64,000 nucleotides of DNA from Pyronema omphalodes (taxonomy: Eukaryota > Ascomycota > Pezizomycetes > Pezizales > Pyronemataceae), in the NCBI GenBank assembly GCA_024516155.1, contig JAJJXM010000028.1, positions 124,001-188,000 of the forward strand. The letters run 5' to 3'. Under the pieces are notes generated by a model. The model had not been told where the DNA came from and made no database searches. It was given only the letters and a program-made list of their open reading frames with translations. Each line of letters opens with the position of its first letter. The stretch's first letter is position 1. Shown in pieces: positions 12,536-24,274 of this stretch. The position numbers were made by a program, and so were the translations under genes.

Positions 12536-13224
12536 ATAGTGGTTTGATCAAGCACCTCAGATATTTTTTAAATGTTTTAAATTAATTACTAAACCACTCG
12601 CTCATTATATAACATGTCTCTAGCTATTGCCAGGTCCTCTATCTATACATACAGGAACCTCCCACCTCCCTCCTCACCCCTCCTACTCCTGCTCCTGCTC
12701 TCTGTATAGTACCATTCGCTTTGTGCCTTTCTTAATTGACCCTTACATATGCTGGAATCATGGATCGCTTCAATAAATAGACTTAGGTTTTCTGAGCATC
12801 CTGTTTGTCTGGTTAGCATTGTGGATATTTGTGGGGTTGGTTTGCAGTACTTGACTCAGCGAGTATCTAGAAGTTCATATCCCCCCCCCCCCCACCCCTC
12901 TCTCACCTTTGTCCCTCCGGTGGCGTATGGTGTATGAACTAGCAAATTCTGTAGAGGGACAAACATTTGACATGAGGAAAAACTTACAGTCAAACAAGAC
13001 GGAAAGATGGAGGTGGAGAAACAAGTGAATGAAATGGATGAAGAACGAGGAACAACAACGGCAGAACGAACAGAACATAAGGAAGGGATGCGCACTAAGG
13101 CAATATCCACTTCCATCAACAAACAAAAACAGAACACAGCTCTACAGGTTAAAACTGAATGTTCAGTAGAACACTGCAGGGTGCTTTATATGAACCATGG
13201 AAACGCCATCCCTAGGAAGTGGAC

Positions 13225-13800
13225 TGTAGATGTTTATTTAAACGTCAGAGGATAGTTCAAATAAACCCCGAAGAATAGGCGAAGAAGAAGGTGTTTATTT
13301 AAACATCCTTAAACACCCCTAGGGTGTTTAAATAAACACCAAAGAATAAGCGAAAAAAGAAGGTGTTTATTTAAACATCCTGAAACACCCCTAGGGTGTT
13401 TAAATAAACACCAAAGAATAAGCGAAAAAGAAGGTGTTTATTTAAACATCCTTAAACACCTCTAGGGTGTTTATCTAAACACCCCTAGGATGTTTAAATA
13501 AATACCGAAGAATAAGCGAAAAAGAAGGTGTTTATTTAAACACCCCTAGGGTGTTTAAATAAACCTCACAAAAAAAAAAATCAAGGTAGTTGTTTAACTA
13601 AACAACGCTAGGTGGTTTAGCTAAACACCTTAAATCACACTAAACAACTTCGGTGTTTAGGGGTGTTTAACTAAACACTTTCAAACAACGATGGGTAGTT
13701 TAGCTAAACACCTTAAATCAGACTAAACAACTTTGGTGTTTAGGGTGTTTAACTAAACACTTTCGGTGTTTAGCTAAACCACAAAGGTGTTTGAACTAAA
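13225..13800 (-). repeat. Right subterminal GGTGTTTA array with palindromes
   Basis: Higher-order units of about 60-65 bp each contain GGTGTTTATTTAAACA, CCCTAGGG and GTTTAAATAAACACC and are joined by AAGAATAAGCGAAAAAGAAG. The last 200 bp change to GTTTAGCTAAACACC words. Confidence 0.9.
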
Positions 13801-13831
13801 CCACTCTCACTCGTTTTCTTGTACCATAGGG

Positions 13832-13840
13832 GTCAGGTCA
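13832..13840. repeat. Target-site duplication, right (9 bp)
   Basis: GTCAGGTCA, identical to 12059-12067, directly outside the right inverted repeat end. Confidence 0.8.
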
Positions 13841-16800
13841 CCACTGCTGCTATGACTCCATGAGAGAAAGTCGGTGTAAATAAAATAACCTATCCGTACC
13901 CTGCGCTGCGATTTTGGAGCTTGTTTCTTGAGTAGTACTTAGTGCTCAGTGCTCACTCCATAGTATCCACTCCTTGTTGTTAATTACTAATTATCGATGA
14001 TCGATTATTTATCATCTATTCCTTATCCCCCCCCCCCCCCCCCAAACATCAAATCGCCATAACCAAATCAAAACCACCCATCTCCCCTCTTCTCTTCTCC
14101 TCAATCGATCGAATTATCACCTCATAACCTGACAACATCACCTGAATCATGCAGATCCTTACCGGAATAAACCAGTAAAACAAAGCCGATATCGCACCTC
14201 AGGTGGAACCAAGAAATAGAAACAAGGTTTTTAGGTTTGAGTTTTTATGTTTCAGATTTCGGGTTTCGGGTTGCAGGTCTGAGGTCTGAGGTTTAATGTC
14301 CAATGTTCACGGTAATTATAAGGTTTTAGGTTTGCGAAAGTCTTGGCTAAAACAAATAAAATTTCATGGTGCATGATGTATGATGCATGATGAGTCTGGG
14401 AATGGAAAGGAAGGGGATATAGTAAGAAAAAGGAAAAGGAAAATAAAAAGGATGTTATGGGATTTTTCTTTTGGCAATATATACTTGTTTTTCGTGTCTT
14501 GGATGAGGTATAAGGTCTCAGGTAAAAGGTGTAAGGTCTCAGGTTCTAGGTCTTAATTCTCGGGTTACAGGTCTGAGGAATGAGGTTATAAGTTTGAGGC
14601 CTGAGGTTACGAGTTATATACAGAAATACAAGGAATGTTGATATATGTGCCAGATGTTTCATATATTGTTTTATAGTTGAATGAACAAATAGTTGACACG
14701 TCAAGTTTGAGTTGAGGATCAAACATTTTTTGGGTTACACATATAGAGTCGGTAGGTACGTTGGGTTATGTACAATGTTACATTGCAGGATCTGTGGTAA
14801 CGTGATGATTTCTCCCGTTGCTGTGAGTCTGTGGCTTTGTTAAAAAAGAATAAGAAATCAGATGATATGGTTTCTGCTGATATATTAATATAAAAATGAT
14901 GATGATGATGATAATACGGATAGGAATGAGAATCGGTAGTTTTTAAATGAAGTATATGTACATAGCCCGGGTATCTTCTGGATTTCTAGATTCATCTATC
15001 TGATCATTTGAAAATATTTGGTGTATTGATTGATTAATCAAATCATATTAAATTACATTACATTTAATCACTAAAACGCTTCTGTCATTGATGTAATTAC
15101 CACTTCCCGCCTAGCACAATAAGATTAAAACCCCGGGAACATCGAATACATCTAATATATCAAATACATGGGCTTCCCGGATTTCTGGATCTCTTGGCGA
15201 TATCTTGATATCCGAGACTCTGAAACTCTGAAACTCAACTCCGGACCCTACGTTTGTCTGATATATGATATATGATACGATGATATCTACGGACCCTTGG
15301 AATTATACAAAACATCCCCTTAAATAGAAACCAACACACAATTTACCATTATGCAAGTTACCTCAGATAATCAAGAGTCAGATGATAATATATCAACTAA
15401 TACTACAATCAAAGAATTTCAGTCTTCCGTTTGAACTTGTTACTGACATTCAAAGATATGAAAAAGAAACCCCAAGGGTGCAGAACTGGATACTAATAAA
15501 TACCTCCATCGTTTAGTTTCCGTCCAATCATAACGTCATTATATGCTAGATTTCTACATTTCTATGCATGTATCCACCTTCCTGCCTTGCTTCTTTCTCG
15601 GATAGACATTGAAAGTCATGATACATGCAGTGAATCGTGATTATCTAACCAACACCTCTGGCACTAAACTGCGGAAGCTAAATCTGCACTTTCCAACCCG
15701 TCCGGGCACCTCCTCCCGCAAATCTTCACCACAGTTTTTCGATATGTATCTACCATATTCAAGATATTCAAGATATTCAAGATATTCACTTTATGACAAA
15801 TTATGCGGCGTGGTGGGGGAGTTTTTTACCTTAGTTTACTATATACAACATTCCCCATCTTTGTTATAACCAGGTTACTTAGCATCATCGCCAATGTTGA
15901 ACCCCGGACTTTAACATCTTTACTTCTGTTTCACCCCGGACTTTAGAATCCTGCACCAGTATCTCCGGAGCCTCAGAAGTTTTTACATATGTCACCCAGA
16001 CAGCCCTAGGTAGCCTTATTAAACCCGAGATCTTGGGTCTGGGCTGCAGATGTACATATGTGGATGCTTTACCAGCGGGAGTACCCGGGCATGGATACGC
16101 AGGTACGCAGGTACGAAATCACAAAGGCGCTATATACTAGTTCGCCTCAGTGGCTTTAATAGGACCGAGAATTTTCATTGCTGTTGATATTGATAATGAT
16201 GCTACACAATGGAGAGGCCAGAAAATTGCGTTGAGAATATCATATGTGATGGGAAATGTATGGAAGGCTTTACGGGTTTGATTGGAGCGCCTTAAAATGA
16301 AGTTTGATAATTCTATGGATGATATGAATGATATGATACGATCATTGCATGATGGGAATAGGTTCGGGTACGATTAGGTAAGGGTATAATTGGGTGTGGG
16401 TAAGTGCGACGCTCTTTGGTTATGGAAAATGAGCAATTAATGCGCCGGACTTTTGTCACCCGAATATGGCACAATATAACTGTAAATGTAAATGTAAATC
16501 CAAGTGCAAAGATAAATGTCAAGGCAAACAACTAACTAACTGCATTTTCTAATGCCCTAAGAACTATATATCTTCCAATGGCTATGGCTATGCAAAGTCA
16601 CTGCTTTGAAAGTTCTTAATGCTTTTCCTTTCTCAGCCACGAAGGAAACTTTGGAAGTCATGGTTGAGCTGTGTTCTGTCCAAATTGTATAGGGTGTGCA
16701 GAACTCATGGCATTCTTGATGTCCGAAATAAGTTTTTACGTTCTTTTGATCTGCTAAGTAAGAACTGTCACTGATTAATTCACGATGCTTCATGCTGTAA

Positions 16801-17166
16801 CTGGTGAGATGGAGTTTATGACATCGATTGTATGAGATATCCTATAAAACTCACCCAACCATCCATTACGTTATATATATAAATACCTTTTGAAGGCGGT
16901 GATGTTAATCATTCATCATTATACATCACGGGATTTCTGATTATTGATTAGATATCAAAAAGTGAGTGCTATATCATGATCCCGCCCTCCCCCCGAACCT
17001 CGGATAGCCGAGTATCCATGTCGTCATACCTCGCGTAACCATCAACGCGCCTATAGCGTACCCCACCGGGTCGGTACATAGCTCCCCACCAGCACCACCA
17101 CCTAATATCTCCGCACGTTGAATCCCTTTTCCATCCTGTCGTTTCATTCACAAAGACAATCACACA
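13841..17166. other. Gene-free AT-rich region upstream of enoyl-CoA hydratase
   Basis: About 3.3 kb. It contains a C-run (14030-14043), AGGTCTGAGGTT-type degenerate repeats (14270-14610), a GATGAT run (14900) and a TATTCAAGA repeat (15755-15790). None of the open frames looks coding. The last few hundred bases must hold the hydratase promoter; a TATATATAAATA run at about 16873 is about 290 bp 5' of the ATG. Confidence 0.5.
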
Positions 17167-18234
17167 ATGTCATTTCTCCGTCCCTCATTCGTCTCCACGC
17201 GTCTTCCTCTCTCAGGAGCTACTATCTCCCGCCCCTTCACAGGCGTAAGATGGAACTCAACTGCAGCGGCTTATCAGTTCATCCTTACTTCTACACCCCG
17301 CCCAGGAGTTGGTCAGATCACTATCAACCGTCCCAAGGCTCTTAATGCTCTCAGCACCCCGCTTATGAAGGAGCTTAATGCGGCGGTCAAGAGCTTTGCT
17401 ACAGATGGAAAGACCGGTGCTATTGTGTTGACAGGTTCTGAGCGTGCTTTTGCTGGTAAGTGGTTTTCATTTAGTATTTAGCTTCAGTAGGGAAGTTTTT
17501 GAGAGCAGCTATTGGCGATAACTCCACGTTGACCAGCGTCAGCGTCAGCGATTGAGAGGAATGTGGAGTTAAGAAGCTCTGGGAATGCTGAAATTCATCT
17601 TAGCTCATGATAGATCGGTAGCTAATGAATCATCTTTTTTCTAGCCGGGGCCGATATCAAAGAAATGGCACCCCTTACATTTTCCGCCGCCTACAAAACC
17701 GATTTCATCCAGCTCTGGTCCGACCTAACTCAATGCCCCATTCCTATCATTGCCGCCGTCAATGGATACGCCTTGGGAGGAGGTTGCGAGCTTGCCATGA
17801 TGTGTGATATCATTTTCTGTGGTCCTAAAGCAGTTTTCGGACAGCCCGAGATCAAGCTTGGAACTATTCCCGGAGGTGGAGGATCTCAGAGACTTACCAG
17901 AGCTATTGGAAAGAGCAAGGCCATGGAGATTATTTTGACTGGAAAGAACTTCTCCGGTGAGGAGGCTGAGAAATGGGGACTTGCTAGCAAGGTTTTCGAG
18001 ACCGCTGAGGCTACTGTTGAGGGTGCTTTGGACACTGCTGAGACTATTGCCGGATACGGAGGACTTGCGGTTAAGGCCGCCAAGGAGGTCGTTAACCAGG
18101 CTTATGAGGGTAACCTTGCTGAGGGAGTCAAGTATGAGAGGAGAATGTTCCATGCGCTTTTTGCAACTCAGGATCAGAAGATTGGAATGACCGCCTTTGC
18201 GGAGAAGAAGAAGCCTGAGTGGAGCCATGAGTAA
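17167..18234 (+). CDS. echA: Enoyl-CoA hydratase, mitochondrial (crotonase family)
   Basis: This enzyme hydrates short-chain trans-2-enoyl-CoA to L-3-hydroxyacyl-CoA in mitochondrial beta-oxidation and branched-chain amino-acid breakdown. Exons 17167-17455 and 17645-18234 give 292 aa, the usual length. The 189-bp intron is the longest of the well-supported genes and splits the codon just before GADIKEM. Residues 1-35 form an Arg/Ser-rich presequence with a likely cleavage near VRWNS. Family motifs are clear: [21 protein letters not shown] (oxyanion hole), [13 protein letters not shown] with the first catalytic Glu, and [13 protein letters not shown] with the second. Both catalytic glutamates are present, so the enzyme should be active. 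The ATG follows a CACACA leader and begins the presequence. Confidence 0.95.
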
Positions 18235-18874
18235 ATACTGGGTTGTATTTGATGTTAAAGATACCAATGATAGAATTATGAATGCTTCTGCTTGACAACG
18301 TGATGGGTGTACTTCTGAGTGACCATGAAATAACAGCATCACGGCTTTGCCCAGGCCCAATGATGGGGACGATTAAAGTTTCATCAAAATCAGTTGAACT
18401 TTATATGAGCCACCGGTACGGTAGCTGCCCCCACCTTTTAATCATGCGCAATGACCTTACATACCAGTTAACTAACCTTTCCACCGTACAAATACAATCA
18501 CTCGCAAGCTCCCATCATGCAAGTAGCGAAGCCACGAAGAACTTGTATACCATTGACCAATTAAGTACAGACCAACAGGTTTGAACCCTGAGCCCTAAAA
18601 ACTGAACTCGGGAGCGACAAATAAAGCCCAGTCTTGGCTTCAAAACGTCCCGGGGTCAACCAACTTTTGAATTCCTCATGAACGCAGTGGTCCGCCTTAA
18701 GTGTAAATAGTTGTAATGTCCAGAGAGGGCAAGCAACGGCGCAGCCAGGCCCTGGGGCTTAGAAGAACGGAAATCCGAAGAAAAAGAAAAACAGGAACCA
18801 GCCGGATAAAAGATATATTACACGCTAAAGAATTGAAAGAAGAAGAAATAAGCAAAGAACTTTTGAAAAGAGGT
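18235..18874. other. Convergent intergenic spacer
   Basis: This spacer lies between the 3' ends of the hydratase gene and the GCIP-like gene. No further feature is seen. Confidence 0.5.
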
Positions 18875-19947
18875 TTATGGCGCTTGAAGAACCCCGATAG
18901 CGTTCTCAAAGGTTCTACTTAACGCATCTTTCTCGTCCTTATCGTTAAGTAAGCAGAGATTGCAGAGCTCTACGGCCTTTTTGATGAGTTCTTGTTTGGC
19001 CTGTTGATGTCAGCTTCCATCATTCCAGTACTAGAAATTACGAATAAGTGGGTAAGATATGTGGACCATACCTCTTGCACATCCTCTAAATCCTCGTCCT
19101 CATAAAAGGCCATCCCCAAATCATCCGCTAATCCACTAATCTCCTTCGCTGCTCTCGCCATACCATCCACCCTCTTCACATTCGTCAACTTAGTCTCCCC
19201 CTGCAACCTTCCCTCCCTTGCAACGCCCAACAAAACTGCACACATCTTAATCTTCTTCAACCCGTCTTCAGCGGCCTTCTTAGTCTCCTCATCCAGCGCT
19301 TGTTTCCTAGTGGGCCTATCCCAAAACGCCTGTTCCTCATCCTCCAACTCCTCATCCTGATCCACATCCTCATCATCCCCCAAGTCCACCGTCTCAATGA
19401 ACTCCTTCAATTCCTTAGCCGCATCTTTTACAGTTTTCTGCCACATATCCATCTGCTTCTGTACCAAACCCGCTAATCCTGTCGCCTTTAATGAAATCAC
19501 TTTATCTGCTGCGTTCCACACAATTCCTGTATTCAATAGACGATCCCCGCCAGTTTCGGCGCCAGCAACATACTCCCCAACGGCACCAAGCAACTGGTCT
19601 ACAGATGCGCGAACCTCAGAAACTAGAACGGCGCCATGAGCGTCCGCTGAGCAGGCGGTGACAGCAGCAACTAGAGATGGTAAGATGGTAGCGCTTAAGG
19701 TGGCGAGGTCTTTTTCTGCGGCTTCGACCGTAACGGGAGGACGCAGAGAGATCGACAGACGTGTAACATGGGCTCTGAGGAGTGTTGCAGCGGAGAAGAG
19801 GAGGTCCAAGGGGGAGATATTTGAGTCGGCAGCGGCGGCGACGGTGGAGGAAGTCGGAGTGTTGATGGAGGCGCGGAGGTGGGTGATAAGTGTAGTGAGG
19901 GTTGCGAGATGAGGCGTAAGAGGAGTGTTGGGGACTGCGGATGGCAT
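18875..19947 (-). CDS. Cyclin-D1-binding protein 1-like (GCIP domain) protein
   Basis: Exons 19947-19072 and 19000-18875, with a 71-bp intron, give 333 aa. That is close to the human CCNDBP1 length. The single-exon reading would run into the intron and stop early; splicing to the AG at 19001 restores a conserved helical end (AKQELIKKAVELCNLCLL). The protein is nearly all helical. The region about residues 195-220 is very acidic (DDEDVDQDEELEDEEQ), and the C-terminal third carries GLADDLGMAFYEDEDLEDVQE. The animal family binds D-type cyclins and HLH proteins; the fungal role is unknown to me. The ATG starts a Pro/Thr-rich short leader with no organelle signal. Confidence 0.8.
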
Positions 19948-20972
19948 GGTCGCGGTTATTTTGTGTAGAATGAATGTGTTGGTGATTTTTTTTTTCGTTA
20001 AACTGGTTGTCAGTTGCGCGCGTAAGAGGAGCTAAGTCAGAGACAAATGGAGATGTTGAATGGAGGGGTGAAGGCGCTAGTGGTGGGGGTGCCAAGTGTT
20101 TCCGGCCAGGCGTCGGATTTCGGGGGAGGGATGATGCGAGGATTGCATTTGCTTCACAAATTATGATTAATATATGCGATCAGCGGTTCTATAATACCGA
20201 GTTTATAATAGATTTCTTGTATCTTTTCTTTGGGAAGGGCAAACTCTTGTCATTTGCGGCCGATGTGAGCACTAACGGCCAGTACGATTATAATTATACA
20301 ATTTATAGTATCCTAAGATGTAGCTGATAAATCACTCCATCAATAAATGAAGAAAATAGCGAAGGAGGCAAAAAATGGTCAATGAAAAAAGAGTAATAAA
20401 GAATAGAAAATCAACAGCTTATTCGTGACAGGAGAAATGACTGGAATGATAACATGAACGAAGTCAATAATAACCAAGTAAAAAGATTTATCATGGAAGA
20501 GATTCCAACTATTGCCTATATTAAATTTATAATTAAGATAATTGTAAAAAGCTTAGTTATTGACAATCGAAATTATCAAATAGTCACCCTCATGAATGTC
20601 AGACTCACTCCTGCGGTGTGGAACATGTGCTGGCCTGCAGACCGGTGCCACCTGAAAACCATAGCCAATATATTGCTTCACTTATTCCGACCAGTTTAGG
20701 TCTACAGGTTTTTATTATAAGCCTAGCGGGAGTGATACTCTCACGGTCCCAAACGAAGGAATTACCTGAGCATTCAGGATTTTAGAATGTGTCGAGACAG
20801 AAATTCCAAGGAGCCCATATTCAGAAGATAAAACAGGCTTTCGAGGGCAGAACAAAGAAGTCAAAAAATTTGTTTGCACGGGACAAAAGGATTCACGTTA
20901 CAACTGGCATTTTATCAGAATTACTTCTCAAAAACTTAATGTATAATTACCAATGGACAGATAGTATACACC
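19948..20972. other. Intergenic DNA 5' of the GCIP-like gene
   Basis: The GCIP-like promoter must lie at the left edge. The rest is AT-rich with short unrelated open frames. I see no gene up to the tRNA. Confidence 0.5.
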
Positions 20973-21045
20973 GGTTGCATAGTGTAGTGGTTATCACGTT
21001 CGCCTCACACGCGAAAGGTCGCCAGTTCAAGCCTGGCTGTAATCA
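20973..21045 (+). tRNA. tRNA-Val (anticodon CAC)
   Basis: A full cloverleaf can be drawn. The acceptor stem GGTTGCA pairs with TGTAATC (two G-T pairs) and is followed by discriminator A. The D arm contains GTGTAGTGG. The anticodon stem TTCGC/GCGAA encloses the loop CTCACAC with anticodon CAC. The T arm is GCCAG-TTCAAGC-CTGGC. There is no intron. Box A- and B-like sequences are inside the gene, and TTTTT at 21046-21050 is a Pol III stop. Confidence 0.92.
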
Positions 21046-21334
21046 TTTTTACATAGGGGTGTGAATTGACATGGAGATGGAGTGAAATCGAAATGCATCA
21101 AATGCATAACCGTGTTCATAGGCTATCACTCGGATACTCGCCCATTTGGTTAGGGATGAGCCATTGCTGGAATAGGACTAACCATTTTATTGGTAGGCCT
21201 GTGTCATTTCTTTTTTTCTTTTCATTTGTTCTGTTGTTGGTGACTTGAAAATGCGTTTAGGTATCGGCGTAAATTGCTTAGACATGGGCGACAAAGTATC
21301 ATTAATCAGAAGAAGTAAACTGGTGATGGATGGT

Positions 21335-21343
21335 TTAACAAAA
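21335..21343. repeat. Target-site duplication of the MITE, left (9 bp)
   Basis: TTAACAAAA, identical to 21905-21913. Confidence 0.9.
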
Positions 21344-21904
21344 CGGAAATTATGCAGGATGCCCCCGAAAAAAGACGAAATTTGCAATATACCCCCGTCT
21401 ATGCAGGATGCCCCTCGCTTATAAGGTAGTGAACACCCGCCTTCAGCGCCGGGCGCCAAATTTTTCACGAATGTTTTTTTTTTCCTTACTTGCAGATAAA
21501 AATTTTGAATCCACTTCTGCGCCTCTGACTTTGCAAAGTGAATGTAAAACCGCATGTCTACGGCCTACTTGTGAATAGCCAGTTTAAACTCGGAAAACGT
21601 CGGAAAATCATCTCCAAGGTGTAGTGCATGTCGAGAGATCGGGTCAGCGGCGTTAGAATCGATGCTGGTTGTCAGCGAATTGGTGCGCTCCATTGTTGTC
21701 GTTGACGATAAAATATCGAGAAGTGGAATCAAAATCTTCACCAAGCGAGGAAAAAAAAACACACGTGAAAACTCTGTAGCCCGGCGCTGTAGGCGCTGTA
21801 TTCAACATGGGCGGGTGTGCTCTACCTAAGCGAGGGGCATCCTGCATAGACGGGGGCATATTGCAAATTTCGTCTTTTTTCGGGGGCATCCTGCATAATT
21901 TCCG
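21344..21904. mobile_element. 561-bp Mutator-like MITE carrying a transposase exon relic
   Basis: Near-perfect inverted repeats of at least 75 bp, about 110 bp with small gaps, run from 21344 inward and from 21904 inward, starting CGGAAATTATGCAGGATGCC. The exact 9-bp duplication TTAACAAAA on both sides is the Mutator signature. Within each terminal repeat the word ATGCAGGATGCCCC occurs twice. The core reads as the beginning of a MULE-type transposase (separate entry), so this is a deletion derivative of an autonomous element, not an unrelated hitchhiker. The gap between the terminal repeats is only about 340 bp. Confidence 0.93.
21470..21693 (-). pseudogene. N-terminal relic of a MULE transposase
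   Basis: Reading from ATG 21693 on the minus strand, the frame gives a Ser/Asp-rich leader and then DDFPTFSEFKLAIHK, a stop (TAG at 21567-21565), and in the same frame AVDMRFYIHFAKSEAQ. The F-x-S/E-F-K-x-A-I-x-x-x-A-V-x-x-x-F pattern matches the N-terminal region of FAR1/MULE proteins. The TAG could be a single C-to-T change of CAG. No DDE domain remains. It lies inside the MITE. Confidence 0.7.
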
Positions 21905-21913
21905 TTAACAAAA
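21905..21913. repeat. Target-site duplication of the MITE, right (9 bp)
   Basis: TTAACAAAA, identical to 21335-21343. Confidence 0.9.
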
Positions 21914-22720
21914 ACAACATTGGCACTTGAAGAATTGTTGAAGGACTATTCCTAAATATCCCTGAAAAGGAAAAAGGATAATCGCCAAATGTAAGACCAT
22001 ACACTCCATGTAATCAGACACTGAAGAAGGCGAGGAAAAAAATGTCGACTAAGTGGATCAATAAGCGCATGAAGATCTGGAAAACAGCAGGAAGAGTAGT
22101 ACATCTGATATTTAGCAGTTTATGAAGAAAAGAGAGATGTTGATTAACGTATACAACTTAGATGGTGTATTTTGTGTAGGGAGAGCCCGAACTCCTCACG
22201 CAGTATTTTTGCGACCAGCTAGCTCTTTGGTGAAGTCACAAGAACGTTGTGTAAATGCATCTGGCAGTAGGCGTCAGTGTTTTCCGGACATGTGCGTGGA
22301 GGGTGTAGCGTTTTTATGAGACCCGATGCTTTTACTAACGAAACCTGGAGTTTAGACGACGATAAAATTGCATTTCTCGATTTCAGATATGATAAATTCA
22401 AGTCCCAAGCAATATTTGCCTCACAGCCATCCGAACTGGAGTTTATAGACGTCCACAAGCAGGACAAAATAAAATGAGAGTGAAAAGAGAAATAGTAACC
22501 GCCACCCAAAACTAACAGACATCCCGATCCCTCGTACAGTTCAAGAAAAACGTTGATCCCTAGCTAAAGATCCTATTGCCGATGTCATTTTTACCGAGAC
22601 GAGATTAAAGCGAAAATATCTGACCGTCGGGATGGTTTTCAATATTCAAAATCACGCCATTGGTCTGGAAAGTTTTTGCCAACCCAAAGACCTAGTTCTA
22701 ATCAGTATTCTTTCGGAGTG
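21914..22720. other. Intergenic DNA 3' of the 400-aa gene
   Basis: Short open frames on both strands (about 65-96 aa) overlap each other and show no motif. I see no supported gene. Confidence 0.45.
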
Positions 22721-24274
22721 CTACAACACGGCTAGTCGGCTACATACTTTTTCCCATGTCTTTTTGGCGTTCTCAAGATCTTCGAAACCAACCAATCGTT
22801 CATTTACCAACTCCTCACTGATGTCGCCCTCAATCGTTCCAATTTTGTCGCTGAGCTTCCCGAGATCGGTTTTAATGAAACTGAAGGCAGCTGCATCCTG
22901 TCAGATACGATTACCTTCAATGTTTATCCCGCACATACCTTGAAGTTTTCCCAGAGCTTCAATAGCCTTATCAATGGCCTCGGCCGCTGAATCAACCAAA
23001 TCTTTGAGCCTCTCCACTTTGTCTAAGGATATTATCAATCAAGTTAGTTCCTTTCAAGTTATAGCATTTGTATATGGTGTTTCTTCTGGTAACATACGGA
23101 ATTGTTGCATCATCTCAGCTTGCTTTTTTTCTCCCTCTGTGCGGGCATTCTCATACTTCTCCTTCAAACTTTTGATGGTACCAGCTACTCCTTTACATTT
23201 GACAAGGTCGACTATGACGATCACCGCACCGATTATCCCGCAAAACCCTTTTCGCGCTGTCAGCCATGTAATAAAATTGGCGGATCACGATCCTATGGTC
23301 ACCGTACAATACCACTTGATTCTTCCGTGCTCTTCTGCCTCTGCTCTTGCTTCTTTCATCTCTTCCTCCATTGCACTCAGAACAGCCTGGAGGTCGTCGA
23401 TATACTTCCTCAGTGTCTCTCCGAGAGAGTTTTTGTCTGGAACAGCGGCCTTAAACCGATTGTATGCGGCTGATAGGCCCTGTTGATCCTTTTCAGTCTG
23501 AATTTTGAACTGTGCATCTCTCAGCGCCTGGTTTTTCAAAAAGTAAAATAGGACAACTGGGATAAAATAGTTACATCTACCAACTGATTGATGATAGGTT
23601 CACACTCTTTACTTTTCTTGGTGGCGTCATTCTGCAAAATGCGAAGGATTCTTCTGCATTTAGCGATGGAATGCTGAACCTCCTTATCTTCAAGTCTCTT
23701 TGTCTCGTCCGCTATGACCTTTAGGTGGTCATGGAGTTCGCCATATTTTTCTGCTGTTTGTTCAGAAAAGTTTGCAATAGCTCCTCCTACATTTTGATAC
23801 CGTCTGGGTCAGCTTAAAGTTGAAGCAAAGAGTTCTAGTTTTACATACCAAGATTGACCATGGGACCGACAGTCTGGGACTTGAAATCGAAGCAGTTTTG
23901 CTGAATTGGTGGAAGGTATTCCTTCAGGTACTAATGCGCAATGTAGGTCAGTGAAAATTGAAGGATTCGGAATTGACATAACAAAGACCTACGTCGTATA
24001 GTTCCTTGTCCTTCGGGACGAACTTCTCGAACGCTTCACGGGAGCACTCAAACTCGAACTTCTGCGCCGATGCAGGTAGATTAATCGCAGCCGTCAGATA
24101 TTTCTGGAGATCGGTAAACTCTTGAGAGTTGAGGACGAAGACATCAACTTCTTTCTGCACATCCTTCCCACCTTCAGTACCCTTGGCAGTGAGCCGAAGT
24201 GTACCAATAAACTGACCAGCCTTTTCGTTTAGACCCTGGACGGCTCCGGACTGTTCTTGACTCTTGGTTGCCAT
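22721..24274 (-). CDS. Helical protein with one central hydrophobic stretch; possible alpha-pore-forming toxin-like subunit
   Basis: Seven exons fit: 24274-23993, 23930-23849, 23786-23581, 23527-23308, 23256-23098, 23022-22939 and 22890-22721. All introns are 48-75 bp, and the product is about 400 aa. Residues 1-70 are mixed. Residues 120-260 are long amphipathic, Lys/Glu-rich helices. Residues 267-284 are a single strongly hydrophobic segment rich in Ile/Val/Gly. Residues 285-400 are again coiled-coil-like helices. There is no signal peptide. One buried hydrophobic segment between long helices, at about 400 aa, is the layout of alpha-helical pore-forming proteins such as the xenorhabdolysin/YaxAB type. 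That is a structural comparison; I did not recognise a family by sequence. The last exon is the least certain: a GTATGT near its end could start another intron. The gene is divergent from the 828-aa gene, with 2.6 kb between them. Confidence 0.65.

Larger units (their letters stand above)
12068..13831. mobile_element. 1.76-kb non-autonomous DNA transposon with subterminal repeat arrays
   Basis: The ends are inverted: CCCTGTGGTACAA at 12068-12080 and, on the other strand, CCCTATGGTACAA at 13831-13819 (one mismatch). The element is flanked by an exact 9-bp direct repeat. Inside the left end (about 12085-12535) are dozens of AAACACCT / CTACTAAACACC units. Inside the right end (about 13225-13800) are the same words in the opposite sense (GGTGTTTA), many as palindromes such as GGTGTTTAAATAAACACC. 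The 0.7-kb core has no transposase frame. A 9-bp duplication suits the Mutator superfamily, and the arrays look like transposase-binding sites; both are inference. Part of the core (about 12960-13180) resembles fragments at 42.1 and 46.5 kb. Confidence 0.85.

Noticed and set aside
12749..13137. Open frames in the core of the 12-kb transposon as a transposase
   Set aside because: At most 93 aa, C-run-interrupted, with no DDE or zinc-finger pattern.
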